35,591 bases of DNA from Caldilineaceae bacterium (lineage in GTDB: Bacteria > Chloroflexota > Anaerolineae > Caldilineales > Caldilineaceae): the NCBI GenBank assembly GCA_023384455.1, contig JAHDWH010000039.1, positions 1 through 35,591 of the forward strand. The letters run 5' to 3'. The stretch's first letter is position 1. Every line of letters starts with the position of its first letter. Shown one piece after another: positions 1-7,802 of the stretch. A model generated the notes under the pieces. The model was not told the origin of the DNA. It was given only the letters and a program-made list of their open reading frames with translations, and did not search any database. A program made the position numbers and the translations under genes.

Positions 1-74
1 CTCCCCATTCTAGGGAGGGAACTGGATCGACTCCTCCCCCACAGTGGGGGAGGTGGGTAGGGGTGAGCAGTTAC
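1..74. mobile_element. MITE-like element, copy 1 (cut by window edge)
   Basis: This is the right-hand part of a palindromic element whose full form is 103 bp (complete copies at 1858-1960 and 3582-3684). It contains the internal hairpin CTCCCCCAC/GTGGGGGAG and ends in the terminal sequence TGAGCAGTTAC, the inverse of the left end GTAACTGTTCA of the full copies. It stops 7 bp after the stop codon of the neighbouring isomerase gene, so it probably sits in that gene's 3-prime trailer. The left end lies outside the window. Confidence 0.8.
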
Positions 75-81
75 GCTGTGG

Positions 82-915
82 CTACCCGGACAGTGCGGCC
101 GCGTGCCACAGGCTGCGCACGGCTGGAATGGCCTGTCGAAAGCCCTCTTCGCCGGTTTTGCTGCCCTCTTCCACACTCAACCAGCCATCAAAGCCGTGTT
201 GGTGAAAAAGGCGGAAGATGGCTGCCAGAGGGGAGACGCCGCTGCCCGCAACCGTCGGCTCGAAGACGCCTTTGCGGGCCATATCCGCGGCGTGGATCAC
301 CGCCACCCGGTCGATCACCTGGGCCAGAATGGGCAGGGGATCTTCGCTGTTGACCAGATTGTTGGCAGTGTCAAAGAGCAGTTGCAGACCGCTGCCTGCT
401 GTCCGGCCCACAATTTCCAGGTAGATGTCGGCGGGCAAAGAAAAATCGTAGTGGGTCCACCCGTAGCCGATGGTGTGGTTTTCGTAGGCCAGAACAATGC
501 CGGCGGTCCGGGCCTCCTCGACACAGGCGGTCAGCCCGGCACAGGCCCAGGCGATGCCCTCGTCCCGCTGCACCCCGGGGTGATTCTGCCCGGCAGTCAC
601 CCGCAGATAGCCTACGCCCAAATGGGTGGCCGCTTCGATACAGGAGCGCAGTTCGTCGGCCTGGGCGGCGCGCACAGCCGGGTCCGGGTGGGTAAAATCG
701 GTGTATGTCACCAGCATTGGAATAGCGACACCCGCGTCTTCGGCCTGGCGGCGCAAGGGGGCCAGGGAAGTTGCATCCCGCCCGGGCAGGTGGGCTACGC
801 TGATGTCGGCTCCATCCAGCCCTAATTCGGCGGCAAAGCGAAACCAGTCGGCCAGGGAGCGACGACCAGCAGACAGGTCCGCATAGAGGGAAACGGGCAG
901 GCAACTCATCCGCAT
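82..915 (-). CDS. Sugar phosphate isomerase/epimerase, xylose-isomerase-like TIM barrel (277 aa)
   Basis: The protein looks like a member of the AP-endonuclease-2/xylose-isomerase-like TIM-barrel family, cytoplasmic enzymes that isomerise or epimerise sugars, cyclitols or their keto derivatives using a divalent metal. Family-type landmarks are visible: an LGLDGADI strand near residue 32, the YENHT segment near 144 (metal-ligand Glu region), LLFDTANN near 180 (Asp ligand), VIHAADM near 207 and a late VEEGS near 250 (Glu ligand). There is no signal peptide. A GGAGG sits 9 bases before the ATG at 915, which favours that start over the in-frame ATG at 909. It lies 3 bp downstream of a second isomerase-family gene (919-1764) and is presumably co-transcribed with it. 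The substrate cannot be deduced; the nearby Gfo/Idh/MocA gene suggests an inositol-like or rare-sugar pathway. The family call is firm, the substrate unknown. Confidence 0.85.
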   Translation of the reverse strand: MRMSCLPVSLYADLSAGRRSLADWFRFAAELGLDGADISVAHLPGRDATSLAPLRRQAEDAGVAIPMLVTYTDFTHPDPAVRAAQADELRSCIEAATHLGVGYLRVTAGQNHPGVQRDEGIAWACAGLTACVEEARTAGIVLAYENHTIGYGWTHYDFSLPADIYLEIVGRTAGSGLQLLFDTANNLVNSEDPLPILAQVIDRVAVIHAADMARKGVFEPTVAGSGVSPLAAIFRLFHQHGFDGWLSVEEGSKTGEEGFRQAIPAVRSLWHAAALSG

Positions 916-918
916 AGG

Positions 919-1764
919 CTATTGCCTCCGGTCAATGCCAGCCGTCTCGAAAGCGGCGGCGAGGGTGGCATAGGTCTGGCTGGCAGCCAGCAACGGGTCG
1001 TAATTGGGCCGCCGCTGCACCATCACACTCACTTCGGCGGAAATATAGCCCGTATAGCCGTAGCGCTGCATGGCGTGGAGATAGGCCACGTAGTCGAAGA
1101 TACCTTCGCCGGGGATGAGGAATTGATGGTTGGGGGCGCGCCCGGTCTCGTCCTTTACGTGGGTATGCACCGCGTGTGGGGCCATTGTGGAGACCGATTC
1201 CTCGATGCTGAAGCCCATCACATTGAAATGGCTGATGTCGAAGTTGACTTTGACGTTGGGCAAGCCCACCAGTTGGATCAATTCCACCATCTTTTGGGGT
1301 GTGTCCACAATCGAGCCGACGTGGGGTTCCATAGCAATCGTCACACCTCTGGTCTGGGCATATTCGGCCAACTCCTGGGTGCGCTCTACCAACTGCGCTT
1401 TGCGGCTCTCCCATTCGTCGGGCTGGCTGCCGGCGGTAGTGTCGATGGCGGGCGGGCCGTCGGGTCCGGCCCAGTCAACCGCCAGGTCGATGGTCTGTCG
1501 GAGTCGTTTCAGATTGGCGGCGTGGGTTTTGGCGTCTGTTTCCATCAGGCTGGTGTGACCGGCGATGGCGGGCAGGCCCAACCCGTGCTTTTTGAGCAGT
1601 TTGAGAATGCGCCGCCGCTCGCTCTTTGTCAGGCTGCTCAGCTCTGTGCTGTAACCGGGAATCACAGTCAATTCCACACCGTCGAACCCCAGTTCGGCCA
1701 GATGGGCGAGGGCCACATCGACCGGAACAGTGGGCATTCCCCACGTGCTATATCCCAACTTCAT
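919..1764 (-). CDS. Sugar phosphate isomerase/epimerase, second paralogue (281 aa)
   Basis: This is a TIM-barrel isomerase/epimerase of the same broad family as the next gene, but not a close copy. Landmarks include LGYSTWGMP at the N-terminus, LGFDGVELT near residue 23, IAMEPHVGSI near 147 (Glu ligand region), VNFDISHFNVMG near 174 (Asp/His), HTHVKDETG near 201 and YISAEVSV near 245. The start at 1764 is chosen because AAGGA lies 10 bases upstream; the frame stays open to an ATG at 1797 with no better ribosome site. It is the first gene of a two-gene minus-strand unit and is divergent from the oxidoreductase at 2149, with about 385 bp between them holding a MITE copy. The pair plus a Gfo/Idh/MocA dehydrogenase is the usual make-up of cyclitol or uncommon-sugar catabolic loci (established association); the actual substrate is inference. 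Confidence 0.85.
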   Translation of the reverse strand: MKLGYSTWGMPTVPVDVALAHLAELGFDGVELTVIPGYSTELSSLTKSERRRILKLLKKHGLGLPAIAGHTSLMETDAKTHAANLKRLRQTIDLAVDWAGPDGPPAIDTTAGSQPDEWESRKAQLVERTQELAEYAQTRGVTIAMEPHVGSIVDTPQKMVELIQLVGLPNVKVNFDISHFNVMGFSIEESVSTMAPHAVHTHVKDETGRAPNHQFLIPGEGIFDYVAYLHAMQRYGYTGYISAEVSVMVQRRPNYDPLLAASQTYATLAAAFETAGIDRRQ

Positions 1765-1857
1765 TGTTGTTTTTCCTTCATTGCAGAGAGTCAGCAAAAA
1801 GAGTCAGCAGTCGCCAGTCCAAAGTCGGGCCTGGCAATCGTTCGGTCAACCGGGAGT

Positions 1858-1960
1858 GTAACTGTTCAGTGACAACACCCTACCCCTCCCCATTCCAGGG
1901 AGAGAACTGGCTCGACTCCTCCCCCAAAATGGGGGAGGTTGGGTGGGGGTGAGCAGTTAC
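1858..1960. mobile_element. MITE-like element, copy 2 (complete, 103 bp)
   Basis: The element starts GTAACTGTTCA and ends TGAGCAGTTAC, giving terminal inverted repeats with one mismatch; both ends continue into CCACCC/ACCCC-rich imperfect arms. A central hairpin CTCCCCC...GGGGGAG is present. It is about 90 percent identical by eye to copy 3. No target duplication is evident in the flanks. It lies in the divergent promoter region between the isomerase genes and the oxidoreductase. The rest of this gap (1765-1857 and 1961-2148) holds no gene that I can support. Confidence 0.85.
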
Positions 1961-2148
1961 TCCCAAGAAAACCCTATCCTTCTATTGTACGAAGCAAAGC
2001 AGGAAAGTGCAAACAGAACCCCCAGATTGATTTTTGTTTTGCATAGGCACTTTGCATCTGCTTGCCATTTGACGGACAATTGACGCAGTTGGCCTGTGCT
2101 CCGTACCAACACCCACATACACCCACCTACACCAGACGAGAGAGTGTT

Positions 2149-3228
2149 ATGAACAACAGACCCTATCGAATGATCCAAGTCGGCACGGGCGGTCAGGGCC
2201 GGGCCTGGTGCAGTCGTTTTCTGCCCCCCAACATTGCCGATGGCCGCATAGAAGTGGTGGCCGCGGTGGATATGAACCCGGCCGCGCATAGCAACGCCCA
2301 GGAGCATCTGGGCCTGTCGCCGGAGCAGTGCTACACCGACATCCGCCGGGCTTTTGCCGAGAACCCAGCAGATTTCTGCACAATCGTCACGCCGCCCGCC
2401 TTCCACGAAAGCGTGGTGGATCTGGCCCTGGAACACAATCTGCACATCCTTTCCGAGAAGCCCATCGCCGACACAATGGCGGGCGCGGTGCGTATTGCGG
2501 CCAAAGTCAAAGCTGCGGGCAAAAAGATGGGGGTGACAATGAGCCATCGCTTTGACCAGGACAAGACGACCCTGCGTAATCAACTCCGTTCCGGGCGGCC
2601 CGGTTCCCTGGACTATCTGGTCTGCCGTTTCACCTGCAATATGCGCCGCTTTGGGGATTGGGGCGCGGCCTTTCGCCACACAATGCACGATGCGCTGATG
2701 ATCGAGGGCGCGGTGCATCATTTGGACATTCTGGCCGACTTGGCCGGAGCCAAGTGTGCGACGCTCTACGCGCAGACGTGGAATCCCCCCTGGGGCGAGT
2801 ATGGCAGCGGTTCCCAGGGCCAGGTGATGATGACCTTTGAGAACGGTGTGCGCGCCACCTATGAAGGGGCCAAGACGAACGCGGTGGGTCTCAACGGCTG
2901 GGGCCAGGAATACTTTCGTGCAGAGTGCGAGCACGAAACGCTGATTCTGGACCGGCGGCGGGTGGAGCGCTTTGTCTACGAGCCGAAGGTCTACAAGCGG
3001 GAAGGCGAAGGGGAAGAAGTGCCGCTGCTGGAGCAACCCAAATGGATGAACACCTGGCTGGTGGCCCAATTCCTGGATTGGCTGGACGGCGGACCGGCTA
3101 TGGAGACGAATATCGAAGACAATCTGCAATCGGTGGCGCTGATCTTTGCCGCTATCAAGAGCAGTGAGACAGGGCAGCCTGTGCAGGTGCAGGAATTTCT
3201 GCGCCAGGCGCAGGCCGCGTTGGGGTAA
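2149..3228 (+). CDS. Gfo/Idh/MocA family NAD(P)-dependent oxidoreductase (359 aa)
   Basis: The protein is a two-domain dehydrogenase of the glucose-fructose/inositol dehydrogenase family. The N-terminal Rossmann domain shows VGTGGQGRAW (GxGxxG) at about residues 8-17, VDMNP near 41, the TPPAFHE segment near 81 and the family-typical SEKPIAD near 101, whose Lys is the expected catalytic residue. The C-terminal alpha/beta domain has an EGAVHHLDILADL segment near 186 with the conserved paired His. The start at 2149 is chosen because the Rossmann fold begins right after it; the frame is open upstream to 2062 but that extension is not protein-like. The ribosome site is weak (GAGAG). It is divergent from the two isomerase genes, which probably act on the same substrate. 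Family assignment is secure; substrate unknown. Confidence 0.9.
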   Translation: MNNRPYRMIQVGTGGQGRAWCSRFLPPNIADGRIEVVAAVDMNPAAHSNAQEHLGLSPEQCYTDIRRAFAENPADFCTIVTPPAFHESVVDLALEHNLHILSEKPIADTMAGAVRIAAKVKAAGKKMGVTMSHRFDQDKTTLRNQLRSGRPGSLDYLVCRFTCNMRRFGDWGAAFRHTMHDALMIEGAVHHLDILADLAGAKCATLYAQTWNPPWGEYGSGSQGQVMMTFENGVRATYEGAKTNAVGLNGWGQEYFRAECEHETLILDRRRVERFVYEPKVYKREGEGEEVPLLEQPKWMNTWLVAQFLDWLDGGPAMETNIEDNLQSVALIFAAIKSSETGQPVQVQEFLRQAQAALG

Positions 3229-3312
3229 CGCTGTCAAGAGCGCAGAAGATGGAAATGCTGTGTCCTGGACTGCTGCGCCGAGACGGTCCGCCCGGAGAAG
3301 ATTGGGTAGTTG

Positions 3313-3352
3313 CCAGCCGGGGCAGACTCCTTTTGTCGGCTGCCCCGGCTGG
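3313..3352. terminator. Strong hairpin downstream of the oxidoreductase
   Basis: A perfect 13-bp stem (CCAGCCGGGGCAG with CTGCCCCGGCTGG) encloses a 14-nt loop about 85 bp after the stop codon at 3228. No clear T-tract follows, so it may be a weak terminator or an mRNA 3-prime stabiliser. Confidence 0.4.
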
Positions 3353-3396
3353 GTTGACGATTGGGCTTTGCTTGCCCTGCGATTCAGCCACAATGC

Positions 3397-3425
3397 TTGA
3401 CACTCCGCGTTAGGAGATGTATGCT
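3397..3425 (+). promoter_or_regulatory. Candidate sigma70-type promoter for the exported-protein cluster
   Basis: TTGACA at 3397-3402 and TATGCT at 3420-3425 are separated by 17 bp. It lies about 285 bp upstream of the gene at 3709, and MITE copy 3 sits between them, so the element would be transcribed in the leader. Confidence 0.5.
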
Positions 3426-3581
3426 TACCGAACACATTTTGCGACACTATTCCCTCTGTGTGGCCCTCCCATTCACTTCTGCATTGGCAGGGGATGGCAT
3501 TTTCCCGTTCTTACCTCATTTTACATTTTTTACGTAGGGCTGATTCGGCTGTTTTTGCACGCGTTTTCGGTACGATTTTCC

Positions 3582-3684
3582 GTAACTGTTCAGCCACCCC
3601 ACCCTACCCCTCCCCATTCCAGGGAGGGAACTGGAGCAACTCCTCCCCCACAGTGGGGGAGGTTGGGTGGGGGTGAGCAGTTAC
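3582..3684. mobile_element. MITE-like element, copy 3, with 8-bp target-site duplication
   Basis: This is a full 103-bp copy bounded by GTAACTGTTCA and TGAGCAGTTAC. The flanks carry an exact direct repeat GATTTTCC at 3574-3581 and 3685-3692, as expected for a target duplication left by transposition; TAC before each copy extends the identity to 11 bp. The element ends 24 bp before the ATG at 3709. The remainder of the gap from 3229 has only the hairpin and promoter listed separately. Confidence 0.85.
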
Positions 3685-3708
3685 GATTTTCCTTTGTGGA
3701 GGCTTCCG

Positions 3709-5106
3709 ATGGTACGTACATTTCCTTATGCCCGAACCGTACGCTGGCTGCTGGTGGTTGCAACTGCGCTTCTGCTCTCTGTCAGCCGACAGAGCGGCGC
3801 GATCGTCCAGGCAGGATTCCTGGCCCAGCTACCTGCCGCGACAGAGGCAACCACCCACGTGCTCAGCTATCAGGGCCGTCTGGCCGATCCGGCTACGGGC
3901 GCGCCCAAAGCGGACGGCAGCTATTCGATGACCTTTCGCATCTATGACGCGGCCACGGCCGGCACAACTCTGTGGACGGAAATCAAAGATGTGACAGTCA
4001 GCAAAGGATTATTCTCCACTCTTTTGGGTGATACGGCCGCGCTGGCTTCCACAATTTTTGATGGCAATGATCGCTGGCTGGGGGTCAAAGTCCTTTCGGA
4101 TACAGAGACGACCCCGCGTATGCGTATGGCCTTTGTGCCTTATGCGTCCTGGTCGATCAATGCTGGCAACCTGGGCGGGCAGAACAGCGCGTTCTATCGC
4201 AATGCCAATAACCTCAACGCGGGCACCGTAGCCGATGCCCGCATCGCTGATTTTGTTACCCGGGATACTGAAGTGATGGGGATTGTCACGGGGGCAGATG
4301 GCACGGGGTCTGGCCTGGACGCGGATTTTTTGGATGGACAGAGTTCAGCTGCATTTGCAGCGGCCAGTCATAACCACAGCGGCGCTAATATTACGTCTGG
4401 CACGGTCGTCGACGCCCGTATCGATCCAGCCATCGCACGGGACAGCGAAGTGATGGGGATCGTCACAGGTTCGGACGGCGCGGGGTCAGGGCTTGACGCG
4501 GATGCACTGGATGGGATGGATTCACTGGATTTTGCCAAATCGGGCCATGCCCATTCCGCAGGAGATATCACAGCGGGCAATCTGGCTACTGACCGGTTTT
4601 CAGCATTGGCCGATCTCAATGCGGAGGGTTCCATCGGGGCCGGGGCAGGACAGGTGGCCCAGGGGTCTCATACCCATACGGGTCTGCCGGTTCAATTCAA
4701 TACGATTGATTCTACCTGTCTGGGTAACATAAGTTTTGGTACAACCTTCACAAAAGTGGCAAATATCGGCAGTTTTACAAAGGTTCATACTGCTTCCACT
4801 ATGGAAGTTATTTTCAATGGACGAATTGCTGTGATTACCTCTTTGTCTGGCAGTGGGGCACGTTTTGAGTTGAGAGTGGACGATACGGTTCCCACCGTGG
4901 GGCGTGGGCGAGCGAGTTTCAAAGCTTCTGAGGTAGGCAGCGATGGAAGGTGGGTAACAATGACCGGATTCTGGGCTGGTCTGGCCGCCGGAAGCCATAC
5001 GGTCAGTATGTGGGTGGCAGCGTCCAGCGGAACGGGTAATGGCGCGATGCTCGATCCAGGCTGCTGGAGTTCAGATGTTGTGATCACCAAAGAATATATG
5101 GACTAA
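3709..5106 (+). CDS. Exported surface protein with duplicated LDG-type repeats (465 aa)
   Basis: A signal peptide is evident (residues 1-30, hydrophobic WLLVVATALLLS). After it comes a domain I recognise from many exported bacterial proteins of unknown function: VLSYQGRL near residue 49, YSMTFRIYDA near 70, LFSTLLGD near 101, WLGVKV near 123 and FVPYASWS near 143. Two related units of about 80 residues follow, each with EVMGIVTG, SGLDADxLDG and a SHNHSG or GHAHSA segment; such LDG...H-H repeats occur in tail-fibre-like and adhesin-like stalks. The last 130 residues look like a beta-rich globular domain. ATG at 3709 is preceded by GGAGG at 7 bases. It is first in a run of four genes for exported proteins and, unlike the next three, lacks the YLP tail. 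A structural or adhesive role is plausible, not shown. Confidence 0.75.
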   Translation: MVRTFPYARTVRWLLVVATALLLSVSRQSGAIVQAGFLAQLPAATEATTHVLSYQGRLADPATGAPKADGSYSMTFRIYDAATAGTTLWTEIKDVTVSKGLFSTLLGDTAALASTIFDGNDRWLGVKVLSDTETTPRMRMAFVPYASWSINAGNLGGQNSAFYRNANNLNAGTVADARIADFVTRDTEVMGIVTGADGTGSGLDADFLDGQSSAAFAAASHNHSGANITSGTVVDARIDPAIARDSEVMGIVTGSDGAGSGLDADALDGMDSLDFAKSGHAHSAGDITAGNLATDRFSALADLNAEGSIGAGAGQVAQGSHTHTGLPVQFNTIDSTCLGNISFGTTFTKVANIGSFTKVHTASTMEVIFNGRIAVITSLSGSGARFELRVDDTVPTVGRGRASFKASEVGSDGRWVTMTGFWAGLAAGSHTVSMWVAASSGTGNGAMLDPGCWSSDVVITKEYMD

Positions 5107-5145
5107 TACGTCCGCTTTACACGACCTATTTGCGAGGAATTATCT

Positions 5146-7620
5146 GTGAATCGGATTCGGAAGCTATCCTACGTGATAGGGATTTTTCTAGCGATTGCGC
5201 TGACTGGTGCGGCGTTGGGACAAATCTCTACCAACTTTGACCTGCGCTGGTGGGCGCTTTCCAGCGGTGGCGATGCGCGTCAATCGACTAACTACCGGAT
5301 TGATGACTCGTTGGGCCAAATCGTCGATGCGGCCGTCAGTGGCAACTATCGGGTAGAAAGCGGTTTTGCGGGCGGTGCATCCACACCCGCGGCCACACCC
5401 ACCCGCACACCGACAACGGTCAATACCAGCACGCCGACACCGACTCGCACGGCCACACCCACCCGCACGCCGACAACGGCCAACACCAGCACACCGACAC
5501 CGACTCGCACACCGACAACGGCCAACACCAGTACACCCACACGAACTTCGACACCGACGACTGTGCCAACCGGGGGTGACAGCTTTGAGATCGACGACAC
5601 CTGTGCCCAGGCCAAAGGTATCAGCATTGATGGCGGCGGGCAGAGCCACAATTTCCACGTGGGGACAGATGTGGACTGGGTGAAATTCACCGCCCAGGCC
5701 AACAAAACCTATATTATTCAGGTGGAAAATGTGGGGAGCAAAGCCGATGCGGTCATCTTCCTCCACGACACCTGCGCCAGCGACCCGGCTACCTCTGGCA
5801 ACAACGCTTTCGGCTCCACCGTGCGTCTGGAGTGGGACTCTGTAAAAAACGGCGACTATTTCATCCGCCTGCAACAGTTCGACGGTACACTCTTTGGCGC
5901 ACAGGCCAACTATACGATTGCGGTGGCAATCGACAATGTGCCGCCCTCTGCGCCCACCAATCCCCGCTGTGTCTCCATCGACGCCACAACTGTTGGTGTG
6001 CAGTGGCGCAAAAGCCCGGAACGGGATGTGCGGAAATACCGCATCAGCTACAGCAACCTGAGCGGCACCTTCGCAGGCTCGGAGGATGTGGATGGGGCCG
6101 AGACCACCTATTATGAGTTGGGCAGTTTGACTACAGGCAGCAGCTACCGGATGAGCGTACAAGCCCTGGACTTCTCTGCCAATAAAAGTCCGGAGTCTGG
6201 GGAAGTCCAGTGCATTGCCCAAACGCCGGTGGACGCCACCCTGCCCAGTCTGGTCATCCAGCAGCCGACCAGTTCGTCCACCTATACCACCACCGCCGAG
6301 AAGATCACCCTGACCGGTCTGGCCGCGGACACGGGCAGCAACCTGAGCCGGGTACGGGTGCAGAATGTGACCAAAGGCGGCGAGAAGTGGGATTACACCC
6401 TGAGCGGGGCCAGCGATACCTGGCGGGTGGAGGATATGGAGCTGGGCGCGGGAGACAACAGCATCAGCGTCAGAGTCTATGACGAGGCGGGCAACAGCGC
6501 GGAGCAGACTGTTCTTGTAAAGCGGCTGGGCAACAGCCCTGGCGCGGTGATTATCATCGCCGGCCACAACGAGACTTTTGGCTTGCAGACGAATATCTAC
6601 AACTCTACCAACCGGGCCTACCGCATCTTCGAAAGCGCTGGCTTTACCGACGACGACATCTATTATCTGGCCCCGGTGGCCCAGGACGCGGACAAAAACG
6701 GCGTGGCCGATGAGGTAGACGCCACGGCCAGCCCAGCCGCTTTCCAGCAGGCAATTACCGTTTGGGCCAAGACGAAAGTGGGGCCGAACAAACCCCTCTT
6801 TATCTATATGATGGACCACGGGCTGGCCGACAAATTCTGTATCACTGGCTGCGCTGGGGCCAACAGCATCACACCAGACGAGATGGACGGCTGGCTGGAC
6901 ACCCTGGAAAGCCAGTCGGGGGTCACGGAGGTGACAGTCGTCTACGAGGCGTGTGTGTCGGGCAGTTTTATCCACCGCCAGGGCGGCGGTGTGGGGGACA
7001 GCATCAGCAAACCGGGGCGGGTGATTATTACGTCTACCGGTTTCAACAACAACGCCTACGCCTCGGCCCAGGGCGCTTATTTCTCGGATGCCTTCTTCTC
7101 TTGTGTGGCGGACAGCGGCAATCTGAAAGCCTGTTTCGACCAGGGCAAGGCCGCGGTGACGACGACCGGCGTCAACCAGACACCCTTCCTGGACGACAAC
7201 GGGGATGGGGTCTACAACCCCGTGGGAGATGGCAGCGTGGCGGTGAACCGCCATGTGACCCGCTTCTTCAGCTCCGTGCGCCCGGTTATCGCCAGTGTGG
7301 ATGTGCAGAAGAATGGGGCGAATGGAGTTCTCAGCGCCACAGTGGAAGAAGGGGCTGAACAGACGGAACTGGTCTGGGCGGCTATTTATGGGCCAACCTT
7401 CCAGGAACCGGCGGATGTGACCATCAATCTGAATGTGCCCGCGCTGAAATTGGAGCCGGTGGCCGGGCAACCGGGCAAATTTAGCGTCAACTATACGAAT
7501 GGTTTTGTGGATCCCGGCGACTACCGCATCATCTTCTACGCCCAGGACCGGCTGGGGCTGAATGCAGTCCCGGTTTCGCCCGGCCAGCAGCAGCTTTTCC
7601 TGCCATACATCAATCGGTAG
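5146..7620 (+). CDS. Secreted legumain-type (C13) caspase-fold peptidase with PPC and FN3 domains (824 aa)
   Basis: GTG start with GAGGA upstream. A signal peptide (residues 1-25) is followed by about 55 residues with a mature-protein look, then a Thr-Pro-Arg repeat linker (about 82-141), a pre-peptidase C-terminal (PPC) domain (145-263, with DTCAQA and VDWVKFTA), a fibronectin-III-like domain (265-357) and an Ig-like domain (363-463). The catalytic domain (about 465-681) begins GAVIIIAGHN and shows MMDHG with candidate catalytic His558 and VYEACVSGSF with candidate Cys603. This HG...EACxSGS pair is the signature of family C13 (legumain) in clan CD, which usually cleaves after Asn or Asp. The tail ends LFLPYINR, similar to two later proteins here. 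It lies 39 bp after the previous gene, so is probably in one operon. Peptidase fold and family are well supported; specificity and localisation are inference. Confidence 0.85.
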   Translation: MNRIRKLSYVIGIFLAIALTGAALGQISTNFDLRWWALSSGGDARQSTNYRIDDSLGQIVDAAVSGNYRVESGFAGGASTPAATPTRTPTTVNTSTPTPTRTATPTRTPTTANTSTPTPTRTPTTANTSTPTRTSTPTTVPTGGDSFEIDDTCAQAKGISIDGGGQSHNFHVGTDVDWVKFTAQANKTYIIQVENVGSKADAVIFLHDTCASDPATSGNNAFGSTVRLEWDSVKNGDYFIRLQQFDGTLFGAQANYTIAVAIDNVPPSAPTNPRCVSIDATTVGVQWRKSPERDVRKYRISYSNLSGTFAGSEDVDGAETTYYELGSLTTGSSYRMSVQALDFSANKSPESGEVQCIAQTPVDATLPSLVIQQPTSSSTYTTTAEKITLTGLAADTGSNLSRVRVQNVTKGGEKWDYTLSGASDTWRVEDMELGAGDNSISVRVYDEAGNSAEQTVLVKRLGNSPGAVIIIAGHNETFGLQTNIYNSTNRAYRIFESAGFTDDDIYYLAPVAQDADKNGVADEVDATASPAAFQQAITVWAKTKVGPNKPLFIYMMDHGLADKFCITGCAGANSITPDEMDGWLDTLESQSGVTEVTVVYEACVSGSFIHRQGGGVGDSISKPGRVIITSTGFNNNAYASAQGAYFSDAFFSCVADSGNLKACFDQGKAAVTTTGVNQTPFLDDNGDGVYNPVGDGSVAVNRHVTRFFSSVRPVIASVDVQKNGANGVLSATVEEGAEQTELVWAAIYGPTFQEPADVTINLNVPALKLEPVAGQPGKFSVNYTNGFVDPGDYRIIFYAQDRLGLNAVPVSPGQQQLFLPYINR

Positions 7621-7794
7621 CTGTAGGTGCGGTTTTGAACCGCACAGAGCAGGGGAAGCCGTCAACGTGCGGTTGGAAACCGCACCTACGGAAATACAAA
7701 GAAGTCAACTGTAGGTGCGGTTTTGAACCGCACAGAGCAGGGGAAGCCGTCAACGTGCGGTTGGAAACCGCACCTACGGAAATACAAAGAAGTC
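7621..7794. repeat. Two tandem GTAG-type REP hairpin pairs (86-bp units)
   Basis: Two identical 86-bp units (7621-7706 and 7709-7794) are separated by 2 bp. Each contains GTAGGTGCGG-TTTTGAACCGCAC and the inverse GTGCGGTT-GGAAACCGCACCTAC, so each is two small hairpins that can also pair as one long hairpin. A GTAG tetranucleotide abuts the hairpin foot on each strand, the recognition feature known for REP sequences handled by RAYT (TnpA-REP) transposases. The units fill the entire gap between the C13 and C25 peptidase genes. Confidence 0.85.
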
Positions 7795-7802
7795 CAGGCA
7801 AA

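Noticed and set aside
1957-3447. 496-codon minus-strand frame across the oxidoreductase gene
   Set aside because: The opposite strand encodes a clear Gfo/Idh/MocA enzyme; this translation has no recognisable domain and begins in repeat or intergenic sequence.
5390-5570. Regularly spaced repeats that might suggest a CRISPR array
   Set aside because: They encode in-frame Thr-Pro-Arg linker repeats in the peptidase gene and have no unique spacers of constant size.
7635-7802. N-terminal extension of the C25 peptidase gene
   Set aside because: The frame runs through two tandem REP units; the signal peptide starts at 7803.
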